This document shows positions 9,810 to 21,959 of a DNA stretch of 64,000 nucleotides, one piece after another (positions within the stretch are counted from its first letter, which is position 1; every line of letters starts with the position of its first letter). Under the pieces are notes generated by a model. The model saw only the letters and a list, made by a program, of their open reading frames with translations, searched no databases and was not told the DNA's origin. The position numbers and the translations under genes were made by a program. This DNA comes from Arabidopsis thaliana (lineage: Eukaryota > Streptophyta > Magnoliopsida > Brassicales > Brassicaceae): assembly GCF_000001735.4 (NCBI RefSeq), contig NC_003071.7:2553001-2617000 (forward strand), given 5' to 3'.

Positions 9810-11390
9810 TGAAAGGCCCCGATCCGGACTGCCTAAAGTCCGGACGAGTTCTCTCGACCCAAGCCAGTAAGTGACTCGGCCCTAACCGTTTATGAGGTTC
9901 TTTCCTAGTCTAATCCGTTCCATATGATTCCGTGATTCAATATATGAGACGAATAGAGTAAACAAACAATCGGATACTTTATTGATTAAGCAAAGGATTC
10001 GATACAACCTATGAGTTTGCATATAAGCTATTACAAGTCATATAATCGATCCCTAAACTATCCGAACTATCACCACCCATCATCCCGGCCTTGAGTCTCT
10101 CGCGCCTAGGCCAAGTCCTTCCCACGATCACCATTTGTTCCTGAAAGTCATAGAGCCATAAGTAATCTCATTTACTTAATCATATGCAAGTCCATGCAAT
10201 GCTCTATATGCCATACACTACTCAGATCCGTGGAGAGAATTCAGAGAGGGGAAGATCGCGCATCAGTCCGGCCGATTCTCGGCAGGTCAGTTAAGACCCG
10301 CCGGTGCTCCGCCGAGCCGCGTCCCCGCCTCAGCCGATCCCTACCCGGACCGAGTCTTGTGTAGGATGCACATGACCCGGATACTACCCAGCCCTCTAGT
10401 CGATCCTTTCAAGGATCCGACTACTAACTCACATCCTAGAACCCTTAGACTCAAAGTCTAGGATCCCTTACCTTCCTTCTCGAGGTTAGGTCGATCTGAC
10501 CCTCCTTCTTTATTGCCGGCCACAGCCCGGCTACCGAATCCTAAGACTATTTATTCTCCCAAGAGGGAGAGAGTTTTAATGGTGAGTTTCTTGTGTTTTC
10601 GGTGTGTTGTGGTGAGTGGAATGGTCCTGGGCGCCCTTCCTTATATAGGGGGCGAAAGGATGCTTCCCGAATCAATACATCCGTTCCTTGCACCTTTCCG
10701 AAGAGTTGCACCTTTCCGAAGAGTTGCGCCCTTCCGAAGAGTTGCACCTTTCCGAAGAGTTGCACCTTTCCGAAGAGTTGCGCCCTTCCGAAGAGTTGCA
10801 CCTTTCCGAAGAGTTGTATCTCTTCGCCCATAACCGCCCAGCTAGTCCGTCACTCGTCCAGCTACCTCGAGCTCATCCGTCACTCGTCCAGCTACCTCGA
10901 GCTCAACCGTCACTCGTCCAGCTGCCCGAGCTGGACTGTCACTCGACCTGAGTAACCGTCAGTCCTTCCAGCTGAGCTTGAGCTTTGGGCGAGCTGACCC
11001 AGCTGATTTCCGAAGAGTTGCGCCCTTCCGAAGAGTTGCACCTTTCCGAAGAGTTGTATCTCTTCGCCCATAACCGCCCAGCTAGTCCGTCACTCGTCCA
11101 GCTACCTCGAGCTCATCCGTCACTCGTCCAGCTACCTCGAGCTCAACCGTCACTCGTCCAGCTGCCCGAGCTGGACTGTCACTCGACCTGAGTAACCGTC
11201 AGTCCTTCCAGCTGAGCTTGAGCTTTGGGCGAGCTGACCCAGCTGATTTCTTTACGATCCTAGCTTAGCCTGCATGATTTCCCCTTTGTCCGAGCTTATG
11301 GCCAGCTCCTTCTCACTTGTCCGAGACTCCACCTTCATCTCTCGGACCAAGTCCTAGCCAACGATCCTATTGAGGATCGCGGGCGTTACA
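9810..11390 (-). repeat. 3' LTR of the chromovirus, expanded (1581 bp)
   Basis: Starts TGAAAGGCC and ends GCGTTACA on the plus strand. It is 294 bp longer than the partner LTR for two reasons: seven instead of four copies of an 18-bp unit (TTCCGAAGAGTTGCACC) at about 10687-10812, and a 240-bp tandem duplication (about 10771-11010 and 11011-11250). Confidence 0.93.
10687..11250. repeat. 18-bp minisatellite and 240-bp tandem duplication in the 3' LTR
   Basis: Seven 18-bp units, then two 240-bp copies (CGAAGAGTTGCGCCC starts at 10771 and 11011). Within each 240-bp copy, GTCACTCGTCCAGCTACC-type words repeat about every 30 bp. The unit length of 18, a multiple of 3, makes open frames in every direction; these are not genes. 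Confidence 0.9.
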
Positions 11391-14300
11391 AGTCTCCCCC
11401 CTTGAATTGGATTCGTCCTCGAATCCGCATCAAGTTGATCTTTACCCATCTCCTTGAACCACTCCGGAAAATTGGCCTTCATCTTATTCTCGGTTTCCCA
11501 AGTGTATTCTTCACGGCCTCCACAATTCCACAAGACTTTTAACAAATCCCTTGATTTTCCCCGAGTCCCTTTCGTCATTCAGTCCATGATCCGTACTGGC
11601 CATGCTTCCACCGTCATGTTCTCCTTTAACCCGGGAGGTACATCTTCCACACTTTCTTCTTGATCACTTAAACACTTCCGTAATTGTGACACATGGAAGA
11701 CGTTGTGAAACGCATTTAGTTTTGGAGGAAGGTCAAGTTTGTATGCCACCGCCCCTACTCGTTCGATCACCTTGTACGGGCCAACATACCTTGGGCTTAA
11801 CTTTTTCCTTGAGGTGAATCGTCCTGCCCCTTTGTAGGTCATCGCCTTTAAGTACACCAAATCTCCTACTTGGAATTCCAATTCCTTTCGACGTTTGTTG
11901 GCGTAGCTTTTCTGTCGATCATGGGCTTCCTTTAACTTGATTTTTAAGAACTTCATTCTCTCCGTGGTTTCATCCACGATCGTAGGTCCAAACAACCGAC
12001 GTTCGCCCACGGGCGTCCAACACAACGGTGTTCTACAAGCTCGGCCATACAACGCCTCATAGGGAGACATACCAATACTAGCTTGAAAACTATTATTGTA
12101 TGCAAACTCTACTAACGTTAGATATTTCTCCCAGTTTCCTCCCCAATCCAAGACGCATGCCCTCAACATGTCCTCGAGGGTTTGAATCGTTCGTTCGGAC
12201 TGTCCGTCCGTCTGTGGGTGGTAGGCAGTACTTAGGTTCACTCGAGTTCCTAAGGCCTTTTGGAAAGCCTTCCAAAAATTTGACGTGAACCTTGTGTCTC
12301 GGTCTGACACTATACTAACCGGAATCCCATGTAACCGCACGATCTCGTCTATATACTTCTCGGCAATGATTTCTGCTCCATCCTTATCCGAGATCGCCAT
12401 GAAGTGCGCAGACTTAGTCAATCGCTCTACCACAACCCATACCGCATTGTGTTTGGACTTGATCCCCGTTGGCAGTCCAGTGACGAAGTCCATCGTTATG
12501 TGGTCCCACTTCCATTCCGGTATAGGTAGGTTTTGTAACAACCCACTTGGTACTTGATGCTCCGCCTTGACCAGTTGACAAGTCGGGCACTTGGCCACCC
12601 ATCTGGCCACGTCTTTCTTCATTCCTACCCAATGGTAGTACCTTTTAAGGTCGCGGTACATCTTGTTCGACCCAGGATGGATTGAGAACTTCGATTGATG
12701 CGCCTCTCTTAGGATCTCCTCCTTTAATGCCCTATCGTTCGGCACACATACTCGACCGTTCACCACGATTGTACCATTGTTCGAGGTTTGGTACTCGGTT
12801 TTGTTGTTTAGTGCCCATCCTTTTATCTCCTCGTCCCGTTCCTGAGCCAGCCGGATCCTACTAAGCAGGTCGGCCTGATCGGCGGCTCCCAACCCTAAGG
12901 ATTCAACTTCTTTAGATAAGGCATTCACATGCAATGTCCCCATCATGTTAACCAAGTCCACTTGGCTCCGTTCCGCCTCAACTTCCGAGCGCCTCCTACT
13001 CAGGGCGTCGGCGACTTGGTTGGCCTTGCCCGGATGGTACGCTATGTCCAAGTCGTAATCCGCCACAAGTTCCATCCACCTTCTTTGCCTTAGATTCAAC
13101 TCCGGCTGGATGAATATGTACTTTAGGCTTTTGTGGTCAGTATAGATTTGAACTTTAGCACCATACAAGTATGATCGCCAAATCTTCAAGGCAAATACTA
13201 CCGCGGCCATTTCCAAATCATGCGTAGGGTAGTTCTTCTCATGTTTCCACAATTGCCTTGATGCGTATGCGATAACACTCCCCTTTTGCATCAGTACGCA
13301 TCCTAGTCCCACTATGGATGCGTCCGTATAAACCGTATAGGGCTCACCTTCCTCCGGTAAGACCAATACTGGTGCATTAGTCAACATGGCCTTTAACTCC
13401 AGGAAGCTTTTCTCGCACTCATCCGACCAGTTGAATGCGGTGTCTTTTCCGGTCAGTCGAGTCAAGGGTTGGGCCATGCTCGCAAAACTCATTACGAACC
13501 TTCGGTAATACCCTGCTAGTCCGAGAAAACTCCTAATCTCGGTGGCATTCCTTGGTCGTGGCCACTCCTTCATCGACCGTATTTTCTCCGGATCAACCGA
13601 TACTCCTTGGTCCAAGATAACATGACCAAGAAAACCAACGCTCCTTTGCCAAAATGAGCATTTACTTAACTTCGCAAATAGCTCATGTTCCCTTAGCCGT
13701 TCCAGCACCGCCCTTAGATGTTCTTGGTGAGCTTCCCAAGATTTCGAGTAAACAAGGATGTCGTCAATGAAGATGATAACAAACTCGTCTAAGAAATCCC
13801 GGAATACCCCATTCATCATTTTCATGAAGGCTGCTGGTGCATTGGTCAATCCGAATGGCATGACCACAAACTCAAAGTGGCCGTACCTTGTCCGGAAAGC
13901 CGTTTTCCTCACGTCCGTTGGCTCTATGGGAATTTGGTGATATCCTGAGGCCAAGTCGATTTTTGAAAACCACTGTGCACCTCCATGTTGATCCATCAAC
14001 TCATCTATCCGGGGTAAAGGATATTTGTTTTTCACCGTAACTTTATTCAATCCCCGATAGTCGATGCATAGCCTAAAGCTACCATCTTTCTTTTTCACAA
14101 ATAGAACCGGCGCACCCCATGGTGAGCTACTCGGCCTGATGAATCCTTTATCCAACAACTCCTCCAACTGTTTCTTTAGCTCCGCCATTTCCGCCGGTGC
14201 CATCCGGTACGGAGCTTTAGATATGGGGGTTGTCCCGGGCTCGAGTTCTATCGTGAACGGGTCTAACCGGTCCGGTGCTACACCACTAACGGCCGCAAAC

Positions 14301-15013
14301 ACGTCCGAGAACTCGTTGACGATCAGAATGTCTTTCAACTACGCACTCGCCCCCACTTCCTTGGTTGTGATCGTGGCTAAATATGCCTCACAACCTTTCC
14401 CGAGCATCTTTTCAGCCTGGATTGCCGAGATTACCAAGCTTCTCGAGGTTGTTCTTATTCCTTGGAATTTTAACATACCCTCGTCCCTCTCGAATTGTAT
14501 CCGGCCTCGGTGACAATCTATGTGAGCCTTGTACTTCCCCAACCAGTCCATCCCTAAGATAACATCATGTTTCTTTAGTGGAACAATGATTAGGTCCGCG
14601 GGCATATTGACACCGTTCACTACAACCGAGATGCCCCGAACAAGTCCGGTCGGATACATTGCCTGTCCGCCGGCCGCTCGTACCATTCCATAATCGGTGT
14701 TTGGTTCTTTCCTGAACCCACCTGTTTCAACCAATTCCGGACTAACAAAACAATGTGTAGCCCCAGAATCAAATAGAGTGTGCGTTACTACGTCACCTAC
14801 TCTCAAGGTCCCTACACATTCCCTTAGAATGCTGAGTACCTCCCATTTCCCATATGCATGATGCAATGCAAATGCAGTTATTGAAATAATGAATAGGGAG
14901 TTGTGAGAACGTACCAGTGATCGCCCTGAAGTTTCCGGCATCGTTAGCTTCCTCCGACAACTCATAAACTCGCGGTGCCACGGCTTGCCGCTTTTGGGGA
15001 GGCGGCAGTCCAT
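11354..15013 (-). pseudogene. Chromovirus pol (PR-RT-RNaseH-INT), two in-frame stops
   Basis: One frame runs from about 14831 to the LTR. Aspartic protease: LFDSGATHCFV, later LGMDWL. A TAG at about 14339-14341 interrupts it. Reverse transcriptase follows with [22 protein letters not shown] and the catalytic FIDDILVYS. RNase H has [10 protein letters not shown] and TDHKSLKY. Integrase has a HHCC-like zinc region ([22 protein letters not shown]), then [23 protein letters not shown] and [31 protein letters not shown] module leads to [15 protein letters not shown] at 11579-11581 cuts the end, beyond which the frame continues with VKVLW-like and YTWETENKM residues of a chromodomain-like tail. Both stops could come from C-to-T change at methylated sites. 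Confidence 0.93.
11391..11403 (-). promoter_or_regulatory. Polypurine tract of the chromovirus
   Basis: Minus-strand AAGGGGGGAGACT directly abuts the 3' LTR start TGTAACGCCC. Its position and purine content are those of the primer for plus-strand DNA synthesis. Confidence 0.85.
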
Positions 15014-16303
15014 TTCCCCCGCGATTGTCCCTTTGTCCGGCCTGCTTCTCCGCAGTCAACTTAGGGCACTCTCGCTTTAGATGTCCAGTCTTTCCGCAAT
15101 AGAAACAAGTCCTTGTCTCTTCACCGAGAACCTTGGACTGTCCTGGTTCCATTCTCGGGCAACTTTGGATCGCATGGTCCTTGCTTCCACACCGGCCACA
15201 TGCACCTATGGCCTTCAGCAAGTTCCGCTGTGGCTCTTACCACAGGTCACGCATTCCCCGGTCTTAGCATCGGACTTGGTGTTATCCACCTTGTCAAATT
15301 TCCTTTTCTTATTTGCGGGTTTGGTGGATTGATTGTTCCGGATCGGTGCTTTCTCCCGGTTCAAGTACCTCTCCTCCTCGATCCCTTCCTCAATCATTGC
15401 TGCCCTTTCAACCAATTCGGAAACCGAGTTGAATGTCCGGACCAAACAATGGTTGCGGATCTCTATCCTTAGTCCACAGATAAATCGGCGCACTTGAGCT
15501 TGTTCCTCCCCAAGTTCACGTCCCACATAACGCCTTAGGCGGTTAAATTCCTCATCATATTCACGCACCGTGCGGTTCCCTTGAACTAGGTCGAGGTACG
15601 CACATTCAAGCCTATCCCAAGCCTCCGGTGGAAAGTACTTCTTGTTAAACTCGTCTTCGAAATCCGCAAAGGACCGGACCTCGTCCCCTCTGCGTTTCTC
15701 GACGGTTAACCACCAGTTATGGGCGTCTCCTTCAAGGAAGTGGACCGCAATGTCCCTTTGGTAATCCTCAGGGCAGCGGGTAGACTTGAAGTTCCTCTTG
15801 AGTCTACTCCCCCACTCATCGGCCACAATCGGGTCTGTACTGCCCATGAAGTGTCTCGTGCCCAGCCTTGAGACATGTTCGAGAAGACTCAGATAGTCTC
15901 CCCTTTTTCGCCCATGATTCGGTTGTGGATTCACTTCCACAACTTCCGAGTCATCGTCCTTTTGGTTATCCACTCTTTGGACCACTGGATCCGCTACAAC
16001 GGCCTTGGTCAATGTGGCTAGTTGCGCCATCACTCCCTTCATCAAATCCCACTGTTCTTGGGCCGTTGGAGTATTGTTCCGGTTATCCGTGTTGTCCCTT
16101 GCACCACTACTCTCCGGTGCTTCCTCATTTATGGACTTCTTCCCGGCCTCAGGTCCGGCCGAGTCTGTCCCATCGAGCATCGTCCCGACTCTGGTTTTCT
16201 CGTTGATCATCGTTTCCTCCTCAACCAAAGTCTCCTCGACAATGCCCTTATCCTTCTTACTCTTTCCCGTTTTGCTGCTCTTACCCATCTGCGAAACCTC
16301 CAA
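14793..16303 (-). pseudogene. Chromovirus gag, frameshifted
   Basis: The ATG at 16303 opens a frame with a basic N-terminus, the retrotransposon-gag core (HFLEGDAHNWW, PPEAWDRLE, VREYDEEFNRL) and the first half of a zinc-binding region (CVTCGKSHSGTC), where it stops at 15215-15217. The next frame continues without a gap of homology: CGRCGSKDHAIQSC, then a CCHC knuckle CFYCGKTGHLKREC. A single-base length change near 15215 explains the break. The frame then meets an AT-rich 79-nt segment (14832-14910) with GT and AG ends; removing it would put gag in frame with protease, so it may be an intron. Confidence 0.85.
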
Positions 16304-16422
16304 AGTTAATCCACATAACTCCTAGTAAAATAGCAAAAGAGTAAAGAACAACTACCGCGAGATTCTCAAGCCGACGAGTGGTGATACCCCTTAACCCAAC
16401 ACCTAGTCCTAGAACCAAGCAT

Positions 16423-16434
16423 GCTCTGATACCA
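16423..16434 (-). promoter_or_regulatory. Primer-binding site, tRNA-iMet type
   Basis: Minus strand reads TGGTATCAGAGC, complementary to the 3' end of initiator methionine tRNA, three bases inside the 5' LTR. This is the standard minus-strand primer site of plant LTR elements. Confidence 0.93.
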
Positions 16435-16437
16435 ACT

Positions 16438-17724
16438 TGAAAGGCCCCGATCCGGACTGCCTAAAGTCCGGACGAGTTCTCTCGACCTAAGACAGTAAGT
16501 GACTCGGCCCTAACCGTTTATGAGGTTCTTTCCTAGTCTAATCCGTTCCATATGATTCCGTGATTCAATATATGAGACGAATAGAGTAAACAAACAATCG
16601 GATACTTTATTGATTAAGCAAAGGATTCGATACAACCTATGAGTTTGCATATAAGCTATTACAAGTCATATAATCGATCCCTAGACTATCCGAACTATCA
16701 CCACCCATCATCCCGGCCTTGAGTCTCTCGCGCCTAAGCCAAGTCCTTCCCACGATCACCATTTGTTCATGAAAGTCATAGAGCCATAAGTAATCTCATT
16801 TACTTAATCATATGCAAGTCCATGCAATGCTCTATATGCCATACACTACTCGGATCCGTGGAGAGAATTCAGAGAGGGGAAGATCGCGCATCAGTCCGGC
16901 CGATTCTCGGCAGGTCAGTTAAGACCCGCCGGTCCTCCGTCGAGCCGTGTCCCCGCCTCAGCTGATCCCTACCCGGACCGAGTCTTGTGTAGGATGCACA
17001 TGACCCGGATACTACCAAGCCCTCTAGTCAATCCTTTCAAGGATCCGACTACTTACTCACATCCTAGAACCCTTAGACTCAAAGTCTAGGATCCCTTACC
17101 TTCCTTCTCGAGGTTAGGTCGATCCGACCCTCCTTCTTTATTGCCGGCCACAGCCCGGCTACCGAATCCTAAGACTATTTATTCTCCCAAGAGGGAGAGA
17201 GTTTTAATGGTGAGTTTCTTGTGTTTTCGGTGTGTTGTGGTGAGTGGAATGGTCCCGGGCGCCCTTCCTTATATAGGGGGCGAAAGGATGCTTCCCGAAT
17301 CAATACATCCGTTCCTTGCACCTTTCCGAAGAGTTGCACCTTTCCGAAGAGTTGCGCCCTTCCGAAGAGTTGCACCTTTCCGAAGAGTTGTATCTCTTCG
17401 CCCATAACCGCCCAGCTAGTCCGTCACTCGTCCAGCTACCTCGAGCTCATCCGTCACTCGTCCAGCTACCTCGAGCTCAACCGTCACTCGTCCAGCTGCC
17501 CGAGCTGGACTGTCACTCGACCTGAGTAACCGTCAGTCCTTCCAGCTGAGCTTGAGCTTTGGGCGAGCTGACCCAGCTGATTTCTTTACGATCCTAGCTT
17601 AGCCTGCATGATTTCCCCTTTGTCCGAGCTTATGGCCAGCTCCTTCTCACTTGTCCGAGACTCCACCTTCATCTCTCGGACCAAGTCCTAGCCAACGATC
17701 CTATTGAGGATCGCGGGCGTTACA
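16438..17724 (-). repeat. 5' LTR of the chromovirus (1287 bp)
   Basis: Bounded TG...CA on both strands, abutting the PBS on its left and TAATC on its right. It has four copies of the 18-bp CCGAAGAG unit (about 17315-17386) and a single copy of the region duplicated in the other LTR. CTTATATAGG at about 17268 (minus CCTATATAAGG) is the likely TATA box, about 150 bp upstream of the repeat-rich part. Confidence 0.93.
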
Positions 17725-18317
17725 TAATCGATAAGACAACCTTAATAAACTCAAAGATAACAAAACCAAACCTAAAGGAAGGGAGAATCGAAAACATGCA
17801 AGAATGAAATCAAACATGCAAGAACTAAAACCGGAACTCACAATCACCGGCGAATCCTCCTAACTTGGTCGACGATCTCTAACTCGGGCTCTCTCTCTTT
17901 CTCTCTCGGGTTATCCTAAAGGTTCGGACGATCGGGTTTTTTTTGGGCAGCCTTTCGGTGAGAAAATTTCTAAGTGTTCGACTAAAGGGGGGTGTGGTCC
18001 TATTTATAAGCTAAGGTTGCGGGTTGGATTAACGATGGGAGGAGGCGCGTGAAATGCAACCCGTGGTCTTAAGCGGATTCGGCTCCAAGTCTTTGGACTT
18101 GGGCTCCAAGTCGGCTTGCATGGCTCGGATGGAAACTTGGTCACCAAGTTGGCTCGACCGAATGGATTCGGCTCCAAGGTTTTAGACTTGGGCTCTACTC
18201 TGGCTTCCTCGGTTTATAAATAGGCGACCCTCCTCATTCTTTCATGCGCATTTCTCTCCTCTCCTCCTCTTGCCCTTCATTCTTTTCCGAGGTCAATACG
18301 CGGGGTACTACAATGAC

Positions 18318-18555
18318 GGTGCAGTTTGACCCACATGCTTTGATCCACTTGCAATTTGACCCACGTTTTTTTTTAAGTTTTGAAATTTTTTATTTTTCAA
18401 TTTTTTTGTTTTTAATTAAAGATAGAGAAAAGATGAGACAGAACAAAATCTGGGTAGTACATCTACGTACCAAGTTATACCTAACGGATACTTCAAATAA
18501 CTATATTAAACAAGTTGTACTAAGATTAACAAACCACGTAGTTATACCAAAATAA
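18318..18555. other. Short stretch without recognised features
   Basis: Plus-strand open codons at 18244-18555 overlap the LTR edge and low-complexity T runs; I see no conserved motif and call no gene. Confidence 0.4.
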
Positions 18556-19216
18556 AAAATCAACCAACTATTTGCAACCCCCAAATTGGTCTCAAATCAG
18601 TCGCAAACCAAGGTTTTACCTATATAACGACTGAAAAAAACAGTCGCTAAATAAATTAGTCGCAACATGGTCGCTTATTTACGACTATTATCTGACCGCA
18701 GTTTTCAGTCGCACATAAGCGACTGGTTTGTGACTACTTTAGAAAGTTGTAGATATCCGACTAAAAAGCAACGCCGCTTACTTAAGACAGTTTTGAGACG
18801 AAAATTGTTGGTCTCAAGTGATTTGGGACTCTTTGTTCTACTGTCTGTTACCTAACCTGATTAGATTTTGAATTGAGAAGCTATTAGTACTAAATAAAGA
18901 GGATTAAAAACATGAAACAAGTTAACATTCCTAAAATCATTCACTCATACATTATATTATCATCTTAAATTGTTTTCAACAAAAGATAAAGTTTTTCAAA
19001 AAACCATTAGAAAATCAAGTTCAATGGTTAGAAGAACTATTAGACAAAGTAGCTGAAGTGGAGACTAATGTAGTGGTGCCTAATCCGGTGTCTTCTGGGG
19101 TGCATGTGGTGGTTGGAAATGTGCTTGGAGTTGGGTTGTTTAGCTGGGTGCCTGTGGTGGTTGGTTAGAGGGGTGGTTTTGGTTCTGTAGAATCAGTAGA
19201 CAAAAACGCAGCCAAC

Positions 19217-21502
19217 TCAAGATCTTTTTCCTTCATGAAGAGGAGAAGCTAGCTTCTCCATCCGATATTGATATTGCCGGTGCTCCTCATCACGTTTTGC
19301 ATTTTGAGCTTCATGTTTTGATATCTTCTTCTGCAACTGATCTTGAAGATCCACAATGGTTGATGTAGAAGAGCTCGCATAACACTCCTTCCTTTTTCTT
19401 TTGTTCAGCGTCTCCACAAGCGATCCAAGGCCATAAGGGTTACCTTTGCCATCTTTATGAGTACACTGAAACAAGAAGACAAAGGCACAAATAAAATGAA
19501 TTAAATCATGAGAACCAAAAAAAGAGAATCATCATTACTCTAAGCATCTATCACTCATCAAACAAAGAGTAAGACAATCATAATTTCCAAGCAAACAAAG
19601 ACAAGCATTCTAAGTAAATAAAAACAGAAATGAATAACCTTAAGAAATATCTCATTCTTCTCTTCAAGGCTGAGTGTACGCTGAGTTGAATGCTGAGAGG
19701 AATTGTCAGAAATTTGAGGACCATCCCGATCTATTTCAGACATCCTCTCTTCAAGGCTCCTCGCATATGCCTCACCAACTTGTTGAGATTTTTGATCCAC
19801 AAAAGATCCATCAGCCCTAGTATGTGTTGCAATAAACACTTCTCCAAATGTGACAGGTCGCTTCAAACGTTCCTCCTACAATGAAAATAAAAGAGATTAA
19901 AATCATAGAAGCAACATTAGATAATATGTTAAGTGAATCGTTTGGATGAAAAGAGAAATCTTACCATCTCTTGATGAACTTGCAAAAACGATTTCTGCCC
20001 AGCTACATGTTTGTGCACTCCAAGACCTCCACGAGTAGAGTTTCTACATTGTGAAGCATTCTCACTTCTCTCAATAGCATCTTTAGTGTTCCAATGCTCC
20101 CACATCCGAGCCCAAAGTTTATCCCGAAATCCACGGTGGTTGTGAACCACTTTTCTTTGCTTGACTGAAAATCCCTTACATCCGCTTCTTGGCTATAACC
20201 AAGAATCCTTCTTTAACAAGCTCAGTAATCCCACTATCCCAATTATAGTTCCGCTACAAAACAAGTAGTTAAGTTAGCAAAGATACTTCATATATACATT
20301 AACAAAATGAAGAGGTTTATATGATAGTACCGCAAAATTCTTGAAGTATCTCTCTTGAATGTGTATTGGTGTAACCTTCCAAATGAAGTAAGGCCCATCA
20401 AACTTCCTCCGAAATATTCCAGCAATCACTCTAGACAGCTTCCCCTTGTGCCGGTTAAACTTGTAACAAAAGACACAATATTAAGTTGATATCACACTAG
20501 ACAATGGAAAAATAACTCGTAAGTATACAAACTACAAAGACTTTAGTTGATGCAACCAACAGAGAATTAACAACTTAATGAAAAATGCTCTCAAAACAGA
20601 TGGTCATTCACAAACACAACCGGGTACTAATCTCAATCACCAACTCAAAATGATATCTATACAAACACAACCGGTTACTAAGGTCAATCACTAACTCAAA
20701 ATGATAATTATACAAACACAACCGGTTACTAAGCTCAATCACCAACTCAAAATGATATCTATAAAAACACAACCGGTTACTAAGCTCAATCACCAACTCA
20801 AAATGATATCTAAAAAAGGTGAAAAGATAGAGATTACCAAAGAGTCTCGATCCCAGGGATAGGCTTTTCAGACAGAAGTGCAAGTTGTTGTAAACCTGGA
20901 AGGGCTAGTAAAGAATCCAACAGATCTTGATAGTCGACATTATGGTTATCTTCTTCGGGGGAATTAGGGTCTTCTTCTTCTTCCTCTTCTTCTTCCCCAT
21001 CTTCTTCCCCATCTTCTTCCCAATCTTCTACCCCATCTTCCTCTTCATGATTATTAGGGTTTTGTTGCTCCGTTTGACGAGGCTGTTGTTGAAGACCCAA
21101 AGATTGATGTTGACGAGAAGGAGCCTTTTGTTGACAAGTAGGAGGCTGTTGTTGACTCGTAGGAGCCTGACGTTGACGAGTAGGAGGCAGATTGCGATGA
21201 ACGGGAGGCGGTTGTTGAGAACCAGAGAGCAAGGGCTGACGAGAATTAGTCGGGGTTAGTGTCGTTTGGGGTGGCGTCGTCTGTGGTACAGTAGCCGGTG
21301 GATATTGTGAAGGACGGCTCCTATGGGATTGTGTCGCCGAATTAGGGTTCGACGAGTGAGAAGAGGCTCTGTGACCACTCGAACCTAACACTGGATTTTT
21401 ACCCTGGAAGACTTGGACTCCGGTTGACGATTCGCGAACTCGACCTCTACCTCTACCTCTACCTCTACCTCTACTTGATTTTCCCTTACCACCAGCAGCC
21501 AT
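19217..21502 (-). pseudogene. TNPA-like (Transposase_24) CACTA protein, frameshifted
   Basis: Exon 1 (21502 to about 20838) starts MAAGGKGKSSRGRGRG, a basic low-complexity N-terminus, then a Gln/Pro-rich and an acidic stretch. Later segments match the plant Transposase_24 family: HKGKLSRVIAGIFRRKFDG (about 20331-20465); the segment from 20253 to 19965 with LWARMWEHWN and GGLGVHKHVAGQKSF; exon 19875-19639 with TFGEVFIATHTRADGSFVD; exon 19465-19217 with GNPYGLGSL and RDEEHRQYQYRMEKL, a coiled-coil end. The last two exons are in phase (237 and 249 nt). A TAA at 20176-20178 followed by a frame change, and an unclear exon 1-2 junction, mark decay. TNPA-type proteins bind subterminal motifs and bring element ends together. 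Confidence 0.7.
20611..20814. repeat. Four 51-bp tandem repeats in a TNPA-gene intron
   Basis: CAAACACAACCGG-type starts lie at 20611, 20662, 20713 and 20764, each 51 bp apart, with few changes. The array sits just past the exon 1 donor. The period, a multiple of 3, gives a spurious repetitive open frame on the minus strand. Confidence 0.85.
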
Positions 21503-21959
21503 AACGAATGAAGAACCCCTAGATCTAGAAATGGTGAAATTAGAAAGCGAAGGGGTTGGATTGAAACAGAGAAGAGAATCTAAATCTAGAAACCCTAGAT
21601 CTACACAATAAAAAACAAGAAATCGAGTTGAAGAAGAGGAGAGGTGAGAGCGTTTAACCGCAGAATTCTAAAGAGATTGAAAGCGAAGAAGAAGAAGAAA
21701 CGATAAAAACAAGAAATAGAGACTTTATAAATTATTGATTAAAAAAAAAGTCTATATTTAGTCGCAAAAAAGTTGCAAAGTAAACTGTTTGGGGGGGGGG
21801 AATTGAGCGCCAAAAGACTTAGGCGAAAAATTGGTGAAAATGATTGAAATTAAAAACAGTCGCAATTTCGTTGCACAATTAGTCGGACTTTAATCACAAA
21901 CAGGTCAGCAATTAGTCACACAATAAGTCAAATATAGGTTAAACGTAGCTTATTGGTCG

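Larger units (their letters stand above)
9810..17724 (-). mobile_element. Ty3 chromovirus (Tekay/Del-like), nested, TSD TAATC
   Basis: Complete element on the minus strand: 5' LTR 16438-17724, PBS, gag, protease, reverse transcriptase, RNase H, integrase with chromodomain-like tail, PPT, and 3' LTR 9810-11390. TAATC flanks it at 9805-9809 and 17725-17729. The two LTRs differ by only about 15 substitutions over their shared 1.29 kb by my count (near 1.2%), so insertion is recent. The coding region nevertheless has one frameshift and two stop codons, so this copy is not autonomous. Domain order PR-RT-RH-INT defines Ty3/Gypsy; the Tekay-type label rests on the integrase C-terminus. Confidence 0.93.
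8710..18317 (+). mobile_element. Solo LTR with ATGAC target duplication, split by a nested chromovirus
   Basis: Host LTR parts are 8715-9809 and 17730-18312 (about 1678 bp together). It begins TGTAATGCCCCC, ends GGTACTACA, and is bounded by ATGAC at 8710-8714 and at 18313-18317. No internal domain remains, so this is a solo LTR formed by LTR-LTR recombination. A TATAAATAG box at about 18214, roughly 100 bp from the right end, suggests plus orientation. The TGTAAYGCCC start resembles the start of the chromovirus inserted in it. Confidence 0.75.

Noticed and set aside
10513..11191. Open frames with repeating APFRRV, HLSEEL or CTFPKS peptides on both strands
   Set aside because: They arise from the 18-bp repeat in the chromovirus LTR, whose period is a multiple of three; there is no coding signal, and the same frames recur in the other LTR at 17141-17529.
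14064..14513. 149-codon plus-strand frame over chromovirus pol
   Set aside because: Antisense to protease and reverse transcriptase coding sequence, no independent support.
20608..20883. Minus-strand frame with repeated YHFELVIELSNRLC peptide
   Set aside because: Translation of the 51-bp intron repeat in the CACTA TNPA-like gene.
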